Made by a program: the position numbers and the translations under genes
Shown here: positions 43,688-51,398 of the stretch, one piece after another
Numbering within the stretch: the first letter of the stretch is position 1
How the letters are laid out: each line of letters opens with the position of its first letter
The notes under the pieces: model-generated
Told to the model about the DNA's origin: nothing
What the model saw: the letters and a program-made list of their open reading frames with translations, nothing else
The model's database searches: none
DNA from: CAYSUS01 sp964434165
Lineage (GTDB): Bacteria > Planctomycetota > Planctomycetia > Pirellulales > Thermoguttaceae
DNA length: 64,000 nt
Reading direction: 5' to 3'
Assembly (NCBI GenBank): GCA_964434165.1
Contig: CAYSUS010000034.1
Coordinates: 5,737 to 69,736, forward strand

Positions 43688-45268
43688 ATGCTGCACTGTC
43701 ATCCCACGTGTCATGGCTGCTGCCATGCGGTCGATCGGCGGCATTTCCTGAAGGGCTGCGGGGCGGCGGCCCTCGCAGCGGGGTCCGCGCCTCTTGGCAA
43801 GCTGGCCGCCGAGGAGAAGACCGGCGGCAAGGTCCGCGTGGCGGCCGTGTTCCTGATGAGCATGGGCACGCGGGAGATCTGGCCGTACCCGGGCTTCGAC
43901 ACCAAGGGCCGCCAGCAGGAGATCATGGGCCTGTTGAGCAAGGGCTGCCCCGGGATCGAGATCGTGCCCGTCGCGGTCGAGAACCCGGGCGATCTGAAGA
44001 AGGCGATCGGCCTGAAGGACGAGGTCGATGGCTACCTTGTGTACGTGATGACGCTCGTCTGGGGCCAGCGCGGGATGCTCCTCGAAATCGGCAAGCTCGG
44101 CAAGCCGATGCTCGTTGCCGATGAGTTCCTCGGCGGCTCGGGCGTGTTCCTCACCGGCTACAGCGGACTGTGCAGCCGCAAGCTGCCGGCCGCCGCGGTC
44201 TCCACGACCCGCCTGGACGACCTGGTCCTGGTAACCAGGCAGTTCGCCCGGGTGCGCGAGCCGGGCACCACGCCCGCGAGCTTCGCCGAGCATTGCCAGA
44301 GGGTTTACCAGGGGACGTTCCCCGATCAGGGCGACATGAAGTGCGCCGAGGACCGGGTAGCTTTGCGGGAGATCGGCGAGTGCGTCGAGCAACTCCGCAA
44401 GTCGCGGTTCGTCATCGTAGGACGCGGCAAGGGCCGCGAGCAGGACTTCCTCGGGGCGAAGGGGATCTTCATCGACTTCGACGAACTGCAGGCCTTCTAC
44501 GAAAAGGTCGACCGCGACGAAGCGGCCGAGTGGGCCCGCAAGTGGAGCAAGCAGGCCGCGCCGCTTCCGGACGGGAACTACGTCGAGCCCAGCCAGCCCA
44601 CTCCCGAGGCGATCGACAAGGCGGGGGGCGTGTACCTGGCCACACTCGAGCTTCTCAAGAAGTACGGCACGGACACGGTGACCATGAACTGCCTGGGCGG
44701 ATTCTCCGCGGGCAAGCTGCCGGCCTATCCTTGCCTGGGCTTCATGCAGCTTCTCGACGACGGCAGCCAAGGCGTGTGCGAGGCCATGCCCGACGACACC
44801 CTGAGCATGCTCATGGCCCGCATCCTCACCGGCCGGCCGGGCTTCGTCTCCGACCCGGCCCTGGACACCTCGAAGAACCAGATCATCTACGCCCATTGCG
44901 TGGGCACGACCAAGGTGTTCGGCCCGGAAGGCAAGCCGAACGCCTTCCGCATCCGCACGCTGCACAACCGCGACCCGCGAGGCGCGTGTGCCGAGTCGCT
45001 GATGCCGTCCGCGTACATGACGACCAGCTTCCGCACCAACGTCCACCGCAAACAGATGATCATCCACCGGGCCAAGGCCCTCGGGCCGCTCGACACCGAG
45101 CGGGGATGCCGCACCAAGCTCCTCGGCGAGGTGTGCGGCGACCAGGGCAAGCTGTTCGACCAGTGGGACCTGTTCGGCTGGCACCGAGTGACCGTGTACG
45201 GCGACGTGCAGGAGCCGCTGACCGAGTTCGGCAAGGCCCTGGGGCTCTCTGTGATTGAGGAAGCGTGA
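43688..45268 (+). CDS. Tat-exported L-fucose/arabinose-isomerase-fold protein
   Basis: 526 residues. GAGGAG at 43675-43680 lies seven bases before the ATG. The N-terminus is unusual: MLHCHPTCHGCCHAV, Cys/His-rich, precedes the twin-arginine motif DRRHFLKG. The mature part has two domains, LVYVMTLVWGQRG and MNCLGGFSAGKLPAYPCLGF. The C-terminal FRIRTLHNRDPRGACAE resembles the metal-binding core of the L-fucose isomerase fold. A sugar isomerase or sugar-binding role is inferred. The FVIVGRGKGREQDFLGAKGIF block is conserved. It lies between the propeller fusion and the sialidase and shares the strand, with short gaps. Confidence 0.8.
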   Translation: MLHCHPTCHGCCHAVDRRHFLKGCGAAALAAGSAPLGKLAAEEKTGGKVRVAAVFLMSMGTREIWPYPGFDTKGRQQEIMGLLSKGCPGIEIVPVAVENPGDLKKAIGLKDEVDGYLVYVMTLVWGQRGMLLEIGKLGKPMLVADEFLGGSGVFLTGYSGLCSRKLPAAAVSTTRLDDLVLVTRQFARVREPGTTPASFAEHCQRVYQGTFPDQGDMKCAEDRVALREIGECVEQLRKSRFVIVGRGKGREQDFLGAKGIFIDFDELQAFYEKVDRDEAAEWARKWSKQAAPLPDGNYVEPSQPTPEAIDKAGGVYLATLELLKKYGTDTVTMNCLGGFSAGKLPAYPCLGFMQLLDDGSQGVCEAMPDDTLSMLMARILTGRPGFVSDPALDTSKNQIIYAHCVGTTKVFGPEGKPNAFRIRTLHNRDPRGACAESLMPSAYMTTSFRTNVHRKQMIIHRAKALGPLDTERGCRTKLLGEVCGDQGKLFDQWDLFGWHRVTVYGDVQEPLTEFGKALGLSVIEEA

Positions 45269-45311
45269 CAACACCGACGAGCAATTGCCTTAAACGAAAG
45301 GAACAACGGCG

Positions 45312-46487
45312 ATGAGAAGCACCGGGCATGGATCGTTCTTTGCGCGTTATGGTTTCGCGGCGGCCGCCGTGAGCTTGTTGGCAATGAATCCCTTCACTCC
45401 ACGCGGCATGGCGGAGGACCGGACGAAGCCGGACGCCGAGCCGCTGTTCGAGGTCCAGGACCTGTTCGAGTCGGTCCGCATCCCCAACATCGTGGTCACC
45501 ACGGACGGCACCGTGCTGGCATTCGCCAAGAGCGGGCGCCTCGTGCGGCGGAGCGAGGACCGCGGCAAGACCTGGGGCCCGGTGCAGGAGGTCGGCAAGG
45601 ACGCGGGCGGAAGCGCGATCGTCGATGCCAACTCGGGCGACGTGATGGTCGTACAGTCGCGGGGCGGCTCCCTGTGGCGGAGCCGCGATGAGGGCAAGAC
45701 CTGGCGGCGCGAGGAGATCACCCTGAAGCCAAATCCCATGGGCCACGGCACCCCCGACGGCGTGCCCGTGCAGACGAGTTGCTCCGAGTCGGGCGTTACG
45801 CTCGTTCATGGCAAGCACAAGGGCCGGCTGCTGATGCCCGCCCGAATCCAGCCGCCCATGGGCAACAACGCCCAGGAGTATTGGGCCTACAACTACAACA
45901 CGGCCATCTTCAGCGACGACGGCGGCAAGACCTGGCAGACGAGCGGCCCGGTTCAGAGCGGAACGGGCGAAGGCACGCTGGCCGAGCTCTCGGACGGGGC
46001 CATCTACTACAACAGCCGCTGCCACATGGCCATCGACCACCGACGGCGTATCTCTTGGAGCCACAACGGCGGCGAGATGTTCGTCGACTGGTACACGTCC
46101 GACGAGTTGTTCGAGGTGGGCGAGCCGTTCTACTTCAAGTACGGCACCAAGCCCAGCTACGGCTGCAACGCCGGCCTCGTGCGCATACCCCTGGAAGCGA
46201 CCGGCGGTAAGGACGTGCTCCTGTTCAGCACGCCGGACAACCCGGGCAAGTCGCGCGTGCGGATGACCGTGTGGGCGAGCTTCGACCGCGAGAAGACCTG
46301 GCCGATCAAGCGCCTCGTCTATGAAGGCCCCAGCGCCTACTCCTCGCTGGCCGCCGCCCCCGACGGCACGATTTACCTCCTCTTCGAGCGCGGCAAGAAG
46401 AAGCTCTACGAGAGCATCGCCGTAGCGCGGTTCAACCTGGCGTGGCTGATGCAGGGCAAGGACGTGCCGGGGATGGTGGGGGATTGA
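45312..46487 (+). CDS. Exported sialidase-like (BNR/Asp-box) protein
   Basis: 391-residue secreted glycoside hydrolase-like propeller. The signal peptide covers about residues 1-34. Asp-box repeats S-x-D-x-G-x-T-W are visible: SEDRGKTWGP, SRDEGKTWRR, SDDGGKTWQT and the degenerate SFDREKTWPI. ESVRIPNIVVT carries an Arg-Ile-Pro motif like the (F/Y)RIP of sialidases. AYSSLAAAPDGTIYLLFE near the end matches the final blade. It probably removes sialic-acid-like or other acidic sugars (exo-alpha-sialidase superfamily). The residues Arg triad, Glu and Tyr cannot be assigned fully. It is the third gene of the likely operon 39798-46487. Confidence 0.9.
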   Translation: MRSTGHGSFFARYGFAAAAVSLLAMNPFTPRGMAEDRTKPDAEPLFEVQDLFESVRIPNIVVTTDGTVLAFAKSGRLVRRSEDRGKTWGPVQEVGKDAGGSAIVDANSGDVMVVQSRGGSLWRSRDEGKTWRREEITLKPNPMGHGTPDGVPVQTSCSESGVTLVHGKHKGRLLMPARIQPPMGNNAQEYWAYNYNTAIFSDDGGKTWQTSGPVQSGTGEGTLAELSDGAIYYNSRCHMAIDHRRRISWSHNGGEMFVDWYTSDELFEVGEPFYFKYGTKPSYGCNAGLVRIPLEATGGKDVLLFSTPDNPGKSRVRMTVWASFDREKTWPIKRLVYEGPSAYSSLAAAPDGTIYLLFERGKKKLYESIAVARFNLAWLMQGKDVPGMVGD

Positions 46488-46513
46488 GTGGCGTTCGCCC
46501 TTGCGGGGGTGTT

Positions 46514-46543
46514 TTGACACAATCCTTTTGAACAGCCTATACT
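46514..46543 (+). promoter_or_regulatory. Near-consensus sigma-70 promoter
   Basis: TTGACA (46514-46519), an 18-base spacer, then TATACT (46538-46543). The -35 is perfect and the -10 matches five of six. It lies directly after the sialidase operon and about 48 bases before the ATG of the next gene, so it should drive the two-gene module. It is the best promoter seen in the window. Confidence 0.7.
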
Positions 46544-46590
46544 TACCCTCCAGGGTCGCCTTCATCCGCCAACCTCTCTGACCCGGACCC

Positions 46591-47376
46591 ATGTCTGAGC
46601 CTACCCTACACTCCGCCGGACATCTGCCGCTGGGGTCTGTACCGGTGGTCGCCCGGGACGGCGGCGCTGCGGTGGAGGCTCGCATCGAGGCCTTGTCCGC
46701 GTGGGTGGCGTCGGACGCGCGCGAGGCAGGAGCTTTCATTGCTGGGGAGCTTGCTAAGAAGGACCACAGCGCCGCGTGGCGCGATGCCTTGGTCTTTGCC
46801 GCCGAAGACGCCGAGTTCCCGACCCCGGAGCTACAGGCAGCAGTGTGCCGCCAGCTTCGCGCGATCGCGCTGGAGCTTCGACTTGACCGTCGTCCTGGGG
46901 TCGAACAGGTGGTCTGGTCGGCCCTGCGGCGCTATGGCTCGCTAATCGAGTCGGGGGCGATCCACGAGATGCTGCCGCTGCTGGAACCGACAGGCTACGT
47001 CGATACGCGGCTGTTGGCCTTGGGGTGTATTGCCCGCGTGTTCGAGACTCGTCCGCCTCGTGAGGCCAGCGCGTTTCAGGAGCTGAAGGACCGCGCATTC
47101 GCCATCGCAGACAAGCTCCTCGATCCCGACGTCTTCACCTCGGGAGAGATCTCCGCAATCGCGATCCAGGCAGTCGTGGTCCTGTCGATTCTGGGCGATG
47201 CCCGGGCCTTGGAGTGCGCCGCCAAGGCGAAGGCGCTCAAGCGGGAATGGGTCCTCCGGAAGCTTCGCCGGCGGTTGGAGGCGATCAGCCAAGACTGGAC
47301 GGAAGAGAACCCTCGCGTCGAAGGGCACTCCGCAAGTGATACGGTCTTCGCGCTTCTAATTGCCGAGTTGGGCTGA
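46591..47376 (+). CDS. Uncharacterised helical protein, first gene of a two-gene module
   Basis: 261 residues, no signal or transmembrane segment. Predicted all-helical with HEAT-like repeats: VEARIEALSAWVASDAREAGAFIAG, AAWRDALVFAAED, GSLIESGAIHEMLPLLEPTGYVDTRLLALGCIARV, AIAIQAVVVLSILGDARALECAAKAKAL. The C-terminus DTVFALLIAELG is compact. There is no clear Shine-Dalgarno before the ATG, so the mRNA could be nearly leaderless in practice or use an unusual site; a strong promoter lies just upstream. The partner gene begins 14 bases downstream. No family is recognised. Confidence 0.8.
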   Translation: MSEPTLHSAGHLPLGSVPVVARDGGAAVEARIEALSAWVASDAREAGAFIAGELAKKDHSAAWRDALVFAAEDAEFPTPELQAAVCRQLRAIALELRLDRRPGVEQVVWSALRRYGSLIESGAIHEMLPLLEPTGYVDTRLLALGCIARVFETRPPREASAFQELKDRAFAIADKLLDPDVFTSGEISAIAIQAVVVLSILGDARALECAAKAKALKREWVLRKLRRRLEAISQDWTEENPRVEGHSASDTVFALLIAELG

Positions 47377-47390
47377 CAGGGTAGGCTAAC

Positions 47391-48164
47391 ATGGCAGAAG
47401 CCGGCAATCCAAGCGGCACTGAGCCGGATCGGCTTCTGGGGACGCGCGTGTTCCGCTCCGCCACGCCGTTGACCCCGCACCGCTGCGGACGCTACTCGGT
47501 CGTGGGACAGTATTCCGACACTGGCCCGACCGAGTTCGTCATGCACATCGCGCTCTTGAAGGACGACACCGTCCTGACGGCTTCCAAGCGCGTCGAGGTC
47601 TTTCATACGGTCCCTCCTGTCGTTTCCGGTCCGCGCAGCGCTGCGGAGGTCCTGCCGGAAGAGAGGGCCTGTCGTGCGGACATCGTTGGGGACGTCTGGC
47701 TTGACGCCGAGGAGCGCGAGGCGATCGACGACTGGCTCGCCGAGGTCGAGAAGGAACACCGCAGCGGCATGGGGCGGTTCCAGCAGTACGTGGTCGTTCC
47801 GCATGTCCACTGGGTGCGCGCGCCGGAGACCGGGCGGCCCGTCAGGCGGCGATTCAGCTGCGTGGGGTTCGTCATCGAGGCCTACCAGGCCGCCGACATC
47901 GTGCTGATCGATACGGATGGCGAGCTTCCCGGAATCGACGAAGAACTACTGCGGGTCGCATATCCGGACCTCGCGCAGATGCAGGACCGCAGCGAAAAGG
48001 CCCAGAATCGCTTCCGCGCTCACCTGGGACTCGTAGGCCAGGGGCCATGGCGGGTCCTGCTGCCCGGCTACGTGCTTCACTCGCTCAGGCGCGTGACGAC
48101 GGAGAGCCCGCGAATGCCACCCTACCTTCCCGCTTCGGCTGCAGAGGCCTGCTTCGCCGGATAG
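47391..48164 (+). CDS. Uncharacterised protein, possible permuted papain-like fold
   Basis: 257 residues, no signal. The middle region reads FQQYVVVPHVHWVRA, then, about 20 residues later, RRFSCVGFVIEAYQAADIVLID. A conserved-looking His followed by a Cys at the start of a helix (SCxGFVIEAY) resembles circularly permuted NlpC/P60-type (YiiX-like) cysteine peptidases or amidases, in which His precedes Cys. The N-terminal third (RYSVVGQYSDTGPTEFVMHIALLKDD) looks beta-rich, and the C-terminus is Pro-rich. The 14-base gap after the helical gene implies co-expression. The catalytic reading is inference from two residues; the pair may form an effector and partner. Confidence 0.75.
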   Translation: MAEAGNPSGTEPDRLLGTRVFRSATPLTPHRCGRYSVVGQYSDTGPTEFVMHIALLKDDTVLTASKRVEVFHTVPPVVSGPRSAAEVLPEERACRADIVGDVWLDAEEREAIDDWLAEVEKEHRSGMGRFQQYVVVPHVHWVRAPETGRPVRRRFSCVGFVIEAYQAADIVLIDTDGELPGIDEELLRVAYPDLAQMQDRSEKAQNRFRAHLGLVGQGPWRVLLPGYVLHSLRRVTTESPRMPPYLPASAAEACFAG

Positions 48165-48263
48165 CGGCGTTCGCTTCCCGCGCAGCGCGGCCGCTTCTAT
48201 ACTGAGGCAGGACGGCTTCCGCATTCATCACCACTGGGCGCCATCCCCCACGGAGACCGCACC

Positions 48264-49766
48264 ATGTTTTCCACCGTCTTCTGCGCGTGCCTTGCCGCGT
48301 GTGCGGCCGCCCCCGCCCGGCCCCTCAACGTCCTCCTCGTCACCGCCGACGACATGAGCTGCGACAGCGTGGGGGCCTTCGGGTGCAAGGTGCTGGGCGC
48401 CACGCCCAACATCGACCGCCTGGCGGCCGAGGGGATGCGGTTCGAAAGGGCCCACGTGACCATCGCCGTGTGCCAGCCGTGCCGCAACGTGTGGCTCAGC
48501 GGGCGCTACCCGCACCGGAGCGGCGGCGAGGGGTTTCATCATCTCAAGGTGCCGGGGCTGCCGATCCTGCCGGGCATCTTGCGCGAGAACGGTTACCTGG
48601 TGGGCCTGATCGGCAAGAACGGCCACTGCACGCCGTACCGCGACTTCGAGTGGGATTTCGACGTGCCCGGCCCGGGCAGCGGACGCAACCCCAGGGGCTA
48701 CGGCCGGAAGACGGCGGAGTTCCTCCGGCAGGCCAAGGCGGCCGACAAGCCCTTTTTCCTGATGGCCAACTCGCACGACCCGCACCGGCCGTTCTACGGC
48801 AACGACCGCTACCGGTACGGCACGGGGGACGGGCCGCAGCGGCCCTCGAAGGTGTTCACGCCCGAGGAGGTCGTGGTGCCCGGCTTCCTGCCCGATCTGC
48901 CCGAGGTGCGGCGGGAGATCCGCGAGTACTACTCCTCGGTGCGGCGCTGCGACGACACGGTGGGCGAGGTGCTCGCGGCGCTCGAGCAGTCGGGCGAAGC
49001 TGAGCGCACGATCGTGCTGTTCCTTTCCGACCACGGCATGCCGCTCCCCTTCGCCAAGACCAACTGCTACTACCACTCCACGCGCACGCCGTGGATCGTA
49101 CGATGGCCGGGCAAGGTCGAGCCGGGATCGGCGGACGGCGAGCACTTCATCTCGGGCATCGACCTGTTGCCCACCGTGCTCGACGTCGTGGGCCTTGCCG
49201 CGCCGGAGGGAATCGACGGCCGGTCGTTCCGGCCGCTCCTGTCCGGCGAGAAGCAACAGGGCCGCGACATGGTGTTCACGCAGTTCCATCAGACCTCGGG
49301 CAGGAACCGCTATCCGATGCGCGCGGTGGAGACCGCCAGGTATCGCTACATCTACAACCCCTGGTGCGACGGCGAGCTGCTGTTCCGCAACGAGTCGCAG
49401 GCGGGGCGTACGATGCGGGCCATGCGGGCCGCGGCCGAGAGAGACGGGGCGATTGCCGCGCGGTGCGAGCTGTTCCTGCATCGCGTGCCCGAAGAGATGT
49501 ACCTCGTGTCGTCCGATCCCGATGCCCGCGAGAACCTCGTCGCCGATCCGGAGCATCAGGCCGAGTTGGCGCGGCTCCGCAAGGCCCTGGCCGACTGGAT
49601 GCGGCGCACCGAGGACCCGGCCCTCGAGCCCTTCGAGAGCCGCGGCGACGAGGCCGTCCGCCGCCGCTTCATGGCCGCCCAGCAGGCCAAGGCGGACAAG
49701 GACAGACCGAAACGGAAGCCGAAGGCGGGGCGCGAAGCCAGGCCGAAGGCCAAACGGAGGGAATGA
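48264..49766 (+). CDS. Exported sulfatase with atypical CQPCR motif
   Basis: 500 residues with GGAGA at 48252-48256 and a short signal peptide (residues 1-16). The metal-binding Asp pair is in VTADDMSCD (29-30). The formylglycine site is AVCQPCRNVWLSGR, with Cys70 in C-x-P-x-R; the usual Ser or Ala before Arg is replaced by Cys73. The core C-x-P-x-R recognition for formylglycine formation is kept. SHDPHRPFYG, LFLSDHGMPLP and TPWIVRWPGKV follow, as in the heparan N-sulfatase-like and planctomycete group. The tail (about 465-500) is strongly basic and Lys-rich. Its substrate is unknown. Confidence 0.93.
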   Translation: MFSTVFCACLAACAAAPARPLNVLLVTADDMSCDSVGAFGCKVLGATPNIDRLAAEGMRFERAHVTIAVCQPCRNVWLSGRYPHRSGGEGFHHLKVPGLPILPGILRENGYLVGLIGKNGHCTPYRDFEWDFDVPGPGSGRNPRGYGRKTAEFLRQAKAADKPFFLMANSHDPHRPFYGNDRYRYGTGDGPQRPSKVFTPEEVVVPGFLPDLPEVRREIREYYSSVRRCDDTVGEVLAALEQSGEAERTIVLFLSDHGMPLPFAKTNCYYHSTRTPWIVRWPGKVEPGSADGEHFISGIDLLPTVLDVVGLAAPEGIDGRSFRPLLSGEKQQGRDMVFTQFHQTSGRNRYPMRAVETARYRYIYNPWCDGELLFRNESQAGRTMRAMRAAAERDGAIAARCELFLHRVPEEMYLVSSDPDARENLVADPEHQAELARLRKALADWMRRTEDPALEPFESRGDEAVRRRFMAAQQAKADKDRPKRKPKAGREARPKAKRRE

Positions 49767-50118
49767 GAGCGGGGGCCGACCGCCCGCGCGCGGCCCCGCA
49801 CTGAGCCACGTTCTGTCCTCGCGTGTTCAAGAACCGGCCCGGTTCGGCCTTGGCGGTCTGGTAACATATCGGGTGGGCCGTTATGTCCCCGCGTCAGTTC
49901 AGAAGTCCGAGCCAGGGAGCCCCGGCCATGCCAGTGAGACACCTGCCAGGCGCCGGACCGGTCAGTGCGATCGGCCGCTCCGCCGGCGGCACCATCTGCC
50001 GGGGGCCGCGCGACTTGGGCCGTGCCGCGACCTCGGGGGAGAGGCACGAACGCGCGAACTGGAAAAACTCGCTTCCGTTGCACAACACCTTGGGAGCGTG
50101 GCGAGCACCCGTCGGAAC

Positions 50119-50134
50119 CCCTTTCTAGAAAGGG
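50119..50134. promoter_or_regulatory. 16-bp perfect palindrome
   Basis: CCCTTTCTAGAAAGGG is a perfect dyad that ends four bases before a possible ATG at 50139. It could be an operator or an RNA hairpin; the AAAGGG part might serve as a weak ribosome-binding site. Function is unknown. Confidence 0.5.
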
Positions 50135-50138
50135 TGTT

Positions 50139-50381
50139 ATGAGCGAGGTAGAACCGGCTTCAAGTGCCCACCCCACCGTAGTGCTTCCCTCACCGGAGGC
50201 GATTTCGAGACTGAAGGCCCCCCTCCTAGAGGGGCGGTTAGCCTGTGGTGTCCCTGCCATGAGGTGGCTCGACGCATGGGCGGTGGTATTGGAGGGGGAT
50301 CTGCCGATCCTGGAACGCGCAGTCGCCGCCAAGATTGCTCCTGCACCCGCGGCCGGGGATTCGCGCAACGTGAGACGTTGA
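50139..50381 (+). CDS. Possible small protein (80 aa)
   Basis: Starts four bases after the palindrome half AAAGGG (50129-50134). The sequence MSEVEPASSAHPTVVLPSPEAISRLK continues with a helical Leu-rich centre (WLDAWAVVLEGDLPILERAVAAKI). No homologue is recognised and codon use does not separate it from noncoding frames. The hairpin at 50220-50234 lies inside it, which argues against coding. Confidence 0.2.
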   Translation: MSEVEPASSAHPTVVLPSPEAISRLKAPLLEGRLACGVPAMRWLDAWAVVLEGDLPILERAVAAKIAPAPAAGDSRNVRR

Positions 50382-50397
50382 AGGAGCACGACAGGCC

Positions 50398-51192
50398 ATG
50401 CCCTCCATCCCTCTCTTCCAGGTCGATGCCTTCACCGACCGGCCTTTTGCCGGCAACCCGGCGGCGGTGTGTCTGTTGGCGGAGCCGGCGGACGAGGCGT
50501 GGATGCAGGCCGTGGCCGCGGAGATGAACCTCTCGGAGACGGCGTTTCTGAAGGCCGAGGAGGAGGGCTACCGCCTGCGCTGGTTCACACCCGGGATGGA
50601 AGTGGACCTCTGCGGCCACGCCACGCTGGCCGCGGCGCACGTGCTGTGGTCCGAGGTCGGACTGCCGGAGGCCGAGGCGATTTCGTTCTCCACGCGGAGC
50701 GGGCCGCTCATCGCGCTGCGGCAGGGCCCGCGGATCGAGCTCGACTTCCCGCTGGAGCCGGCGGCCGAGACGGAGCCGCCGCCGGGGCTGCTCGAGGCCT
50801 TGGGTTGCGGGGCAGAGTATGTGGGTCGTAACCGCTTCGATTACCTCGTGCACGTGGAGCCGGAGGAGGCCCTCCGGGCGATAACGCCCGACTTCGCGAG
50901 GTTGCGCGCGATCGAAACCCGCGGCGTGATTGTGACCAGCCGCGCGCAGGGCGACGAGCACGACTTCGTGTCGCGGTTCTTCGCTCCTCGGGCGGGCGTC
51001 GACGAGGACCCGGTCACCGGCTCGGCCCATTGCTGCCTGGCACCGTTCTGGCAGGCGCGTCTGGGTAAGACGGATTTCGCGGCCTACCAGGCATCGTCGC
51101 GCGGCGGCATGGTCCACGTGCGGATCGAAGACGACCGGGCCATCCTCGGCGGCCAAGCGGTGACGGTCATGCGCGGCACGCTGGCCTCCTGA
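50398..51192 (+). CDS. PhzF family isomerase/epimerase-like protein
   Basis: 264 residues of the PhzF/DapF-like fold. In Pseudomonas, PhzF isomerises a phenazine precursor; most relatives are of unknown function. Visible signatures are IPLFQVDAFTDRPFAGNPAAVC at the start, MNLSETAFL with the catalytic Glu, MEVDLCGHATLAAAHVL and, near the end, VDEDPVTGSAHCCLAPFWQARLG. AAGGAG lies about ten bases upstream. No phenazine genes are near, so the physiological role cannot be inferred. Confidence 0.92.
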   Translation: MPSIPLFQVDAFTDRPFAGNPAAVCLLAEPADEAWMQAVAAEMNLSETAFLKAEEEGYRLRWFTPGMEVDLCGHATLAAAHVLWSEVGLPEAEAISFSTRSGPLIALRQGPRIELDFPLEPAAETEPPPGLLEALGCGAEYVGRNRFDYLVHVEPEEALRAITPDFARLRAIETRGVIVTSRAQGDEHDFVSRFFAPRAGVDEDPVTGSAHCCLAPFWQARLGKTDFAAYQASSRGGMVHVRIEDDRAILGGQAVTVMRGTLAS

Positions 51193-51398
51193 CGCGCTCG
51201 GGACGGCATGCCGCAGGCCATCTTCGGGCTTCCGCACCAACCCGCGCCTCGCCCGGGCCCCTGCTCGCTGGGGCGGCGTGAACTAGGCTTGATGGAGCCG
51301 GCTTTCTGGGCCCTGCGGCGGACCAGAGCGGCTGGGGCGGAACCCGCAGCGCGACGCGGGGGCGCCCGTCCACCTTGCGGGGCAGTGGAGGGCATCCG

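Larger units (their letters stand above)
49767..50397. other. Intergenic region with two strong palindromes
   Basis: 631 bases between the sulfatase and phzF genes. Perfect palindrome CCCTTTCTAGAAAGGG (50119-50134) is followed by CCCCTC-(NNN)-GAGGGG (50220-50234). A short open frame 50139-50381 lies between them (separate entry). The rest holds no gene I can support. Confidence 0.45.

Noticed and set aside
49767..50118. Possible small gene in the gap after the third sulfatase
   Set aside because: No open frame with a ribosome-binding site or recognisable start was found in this part.
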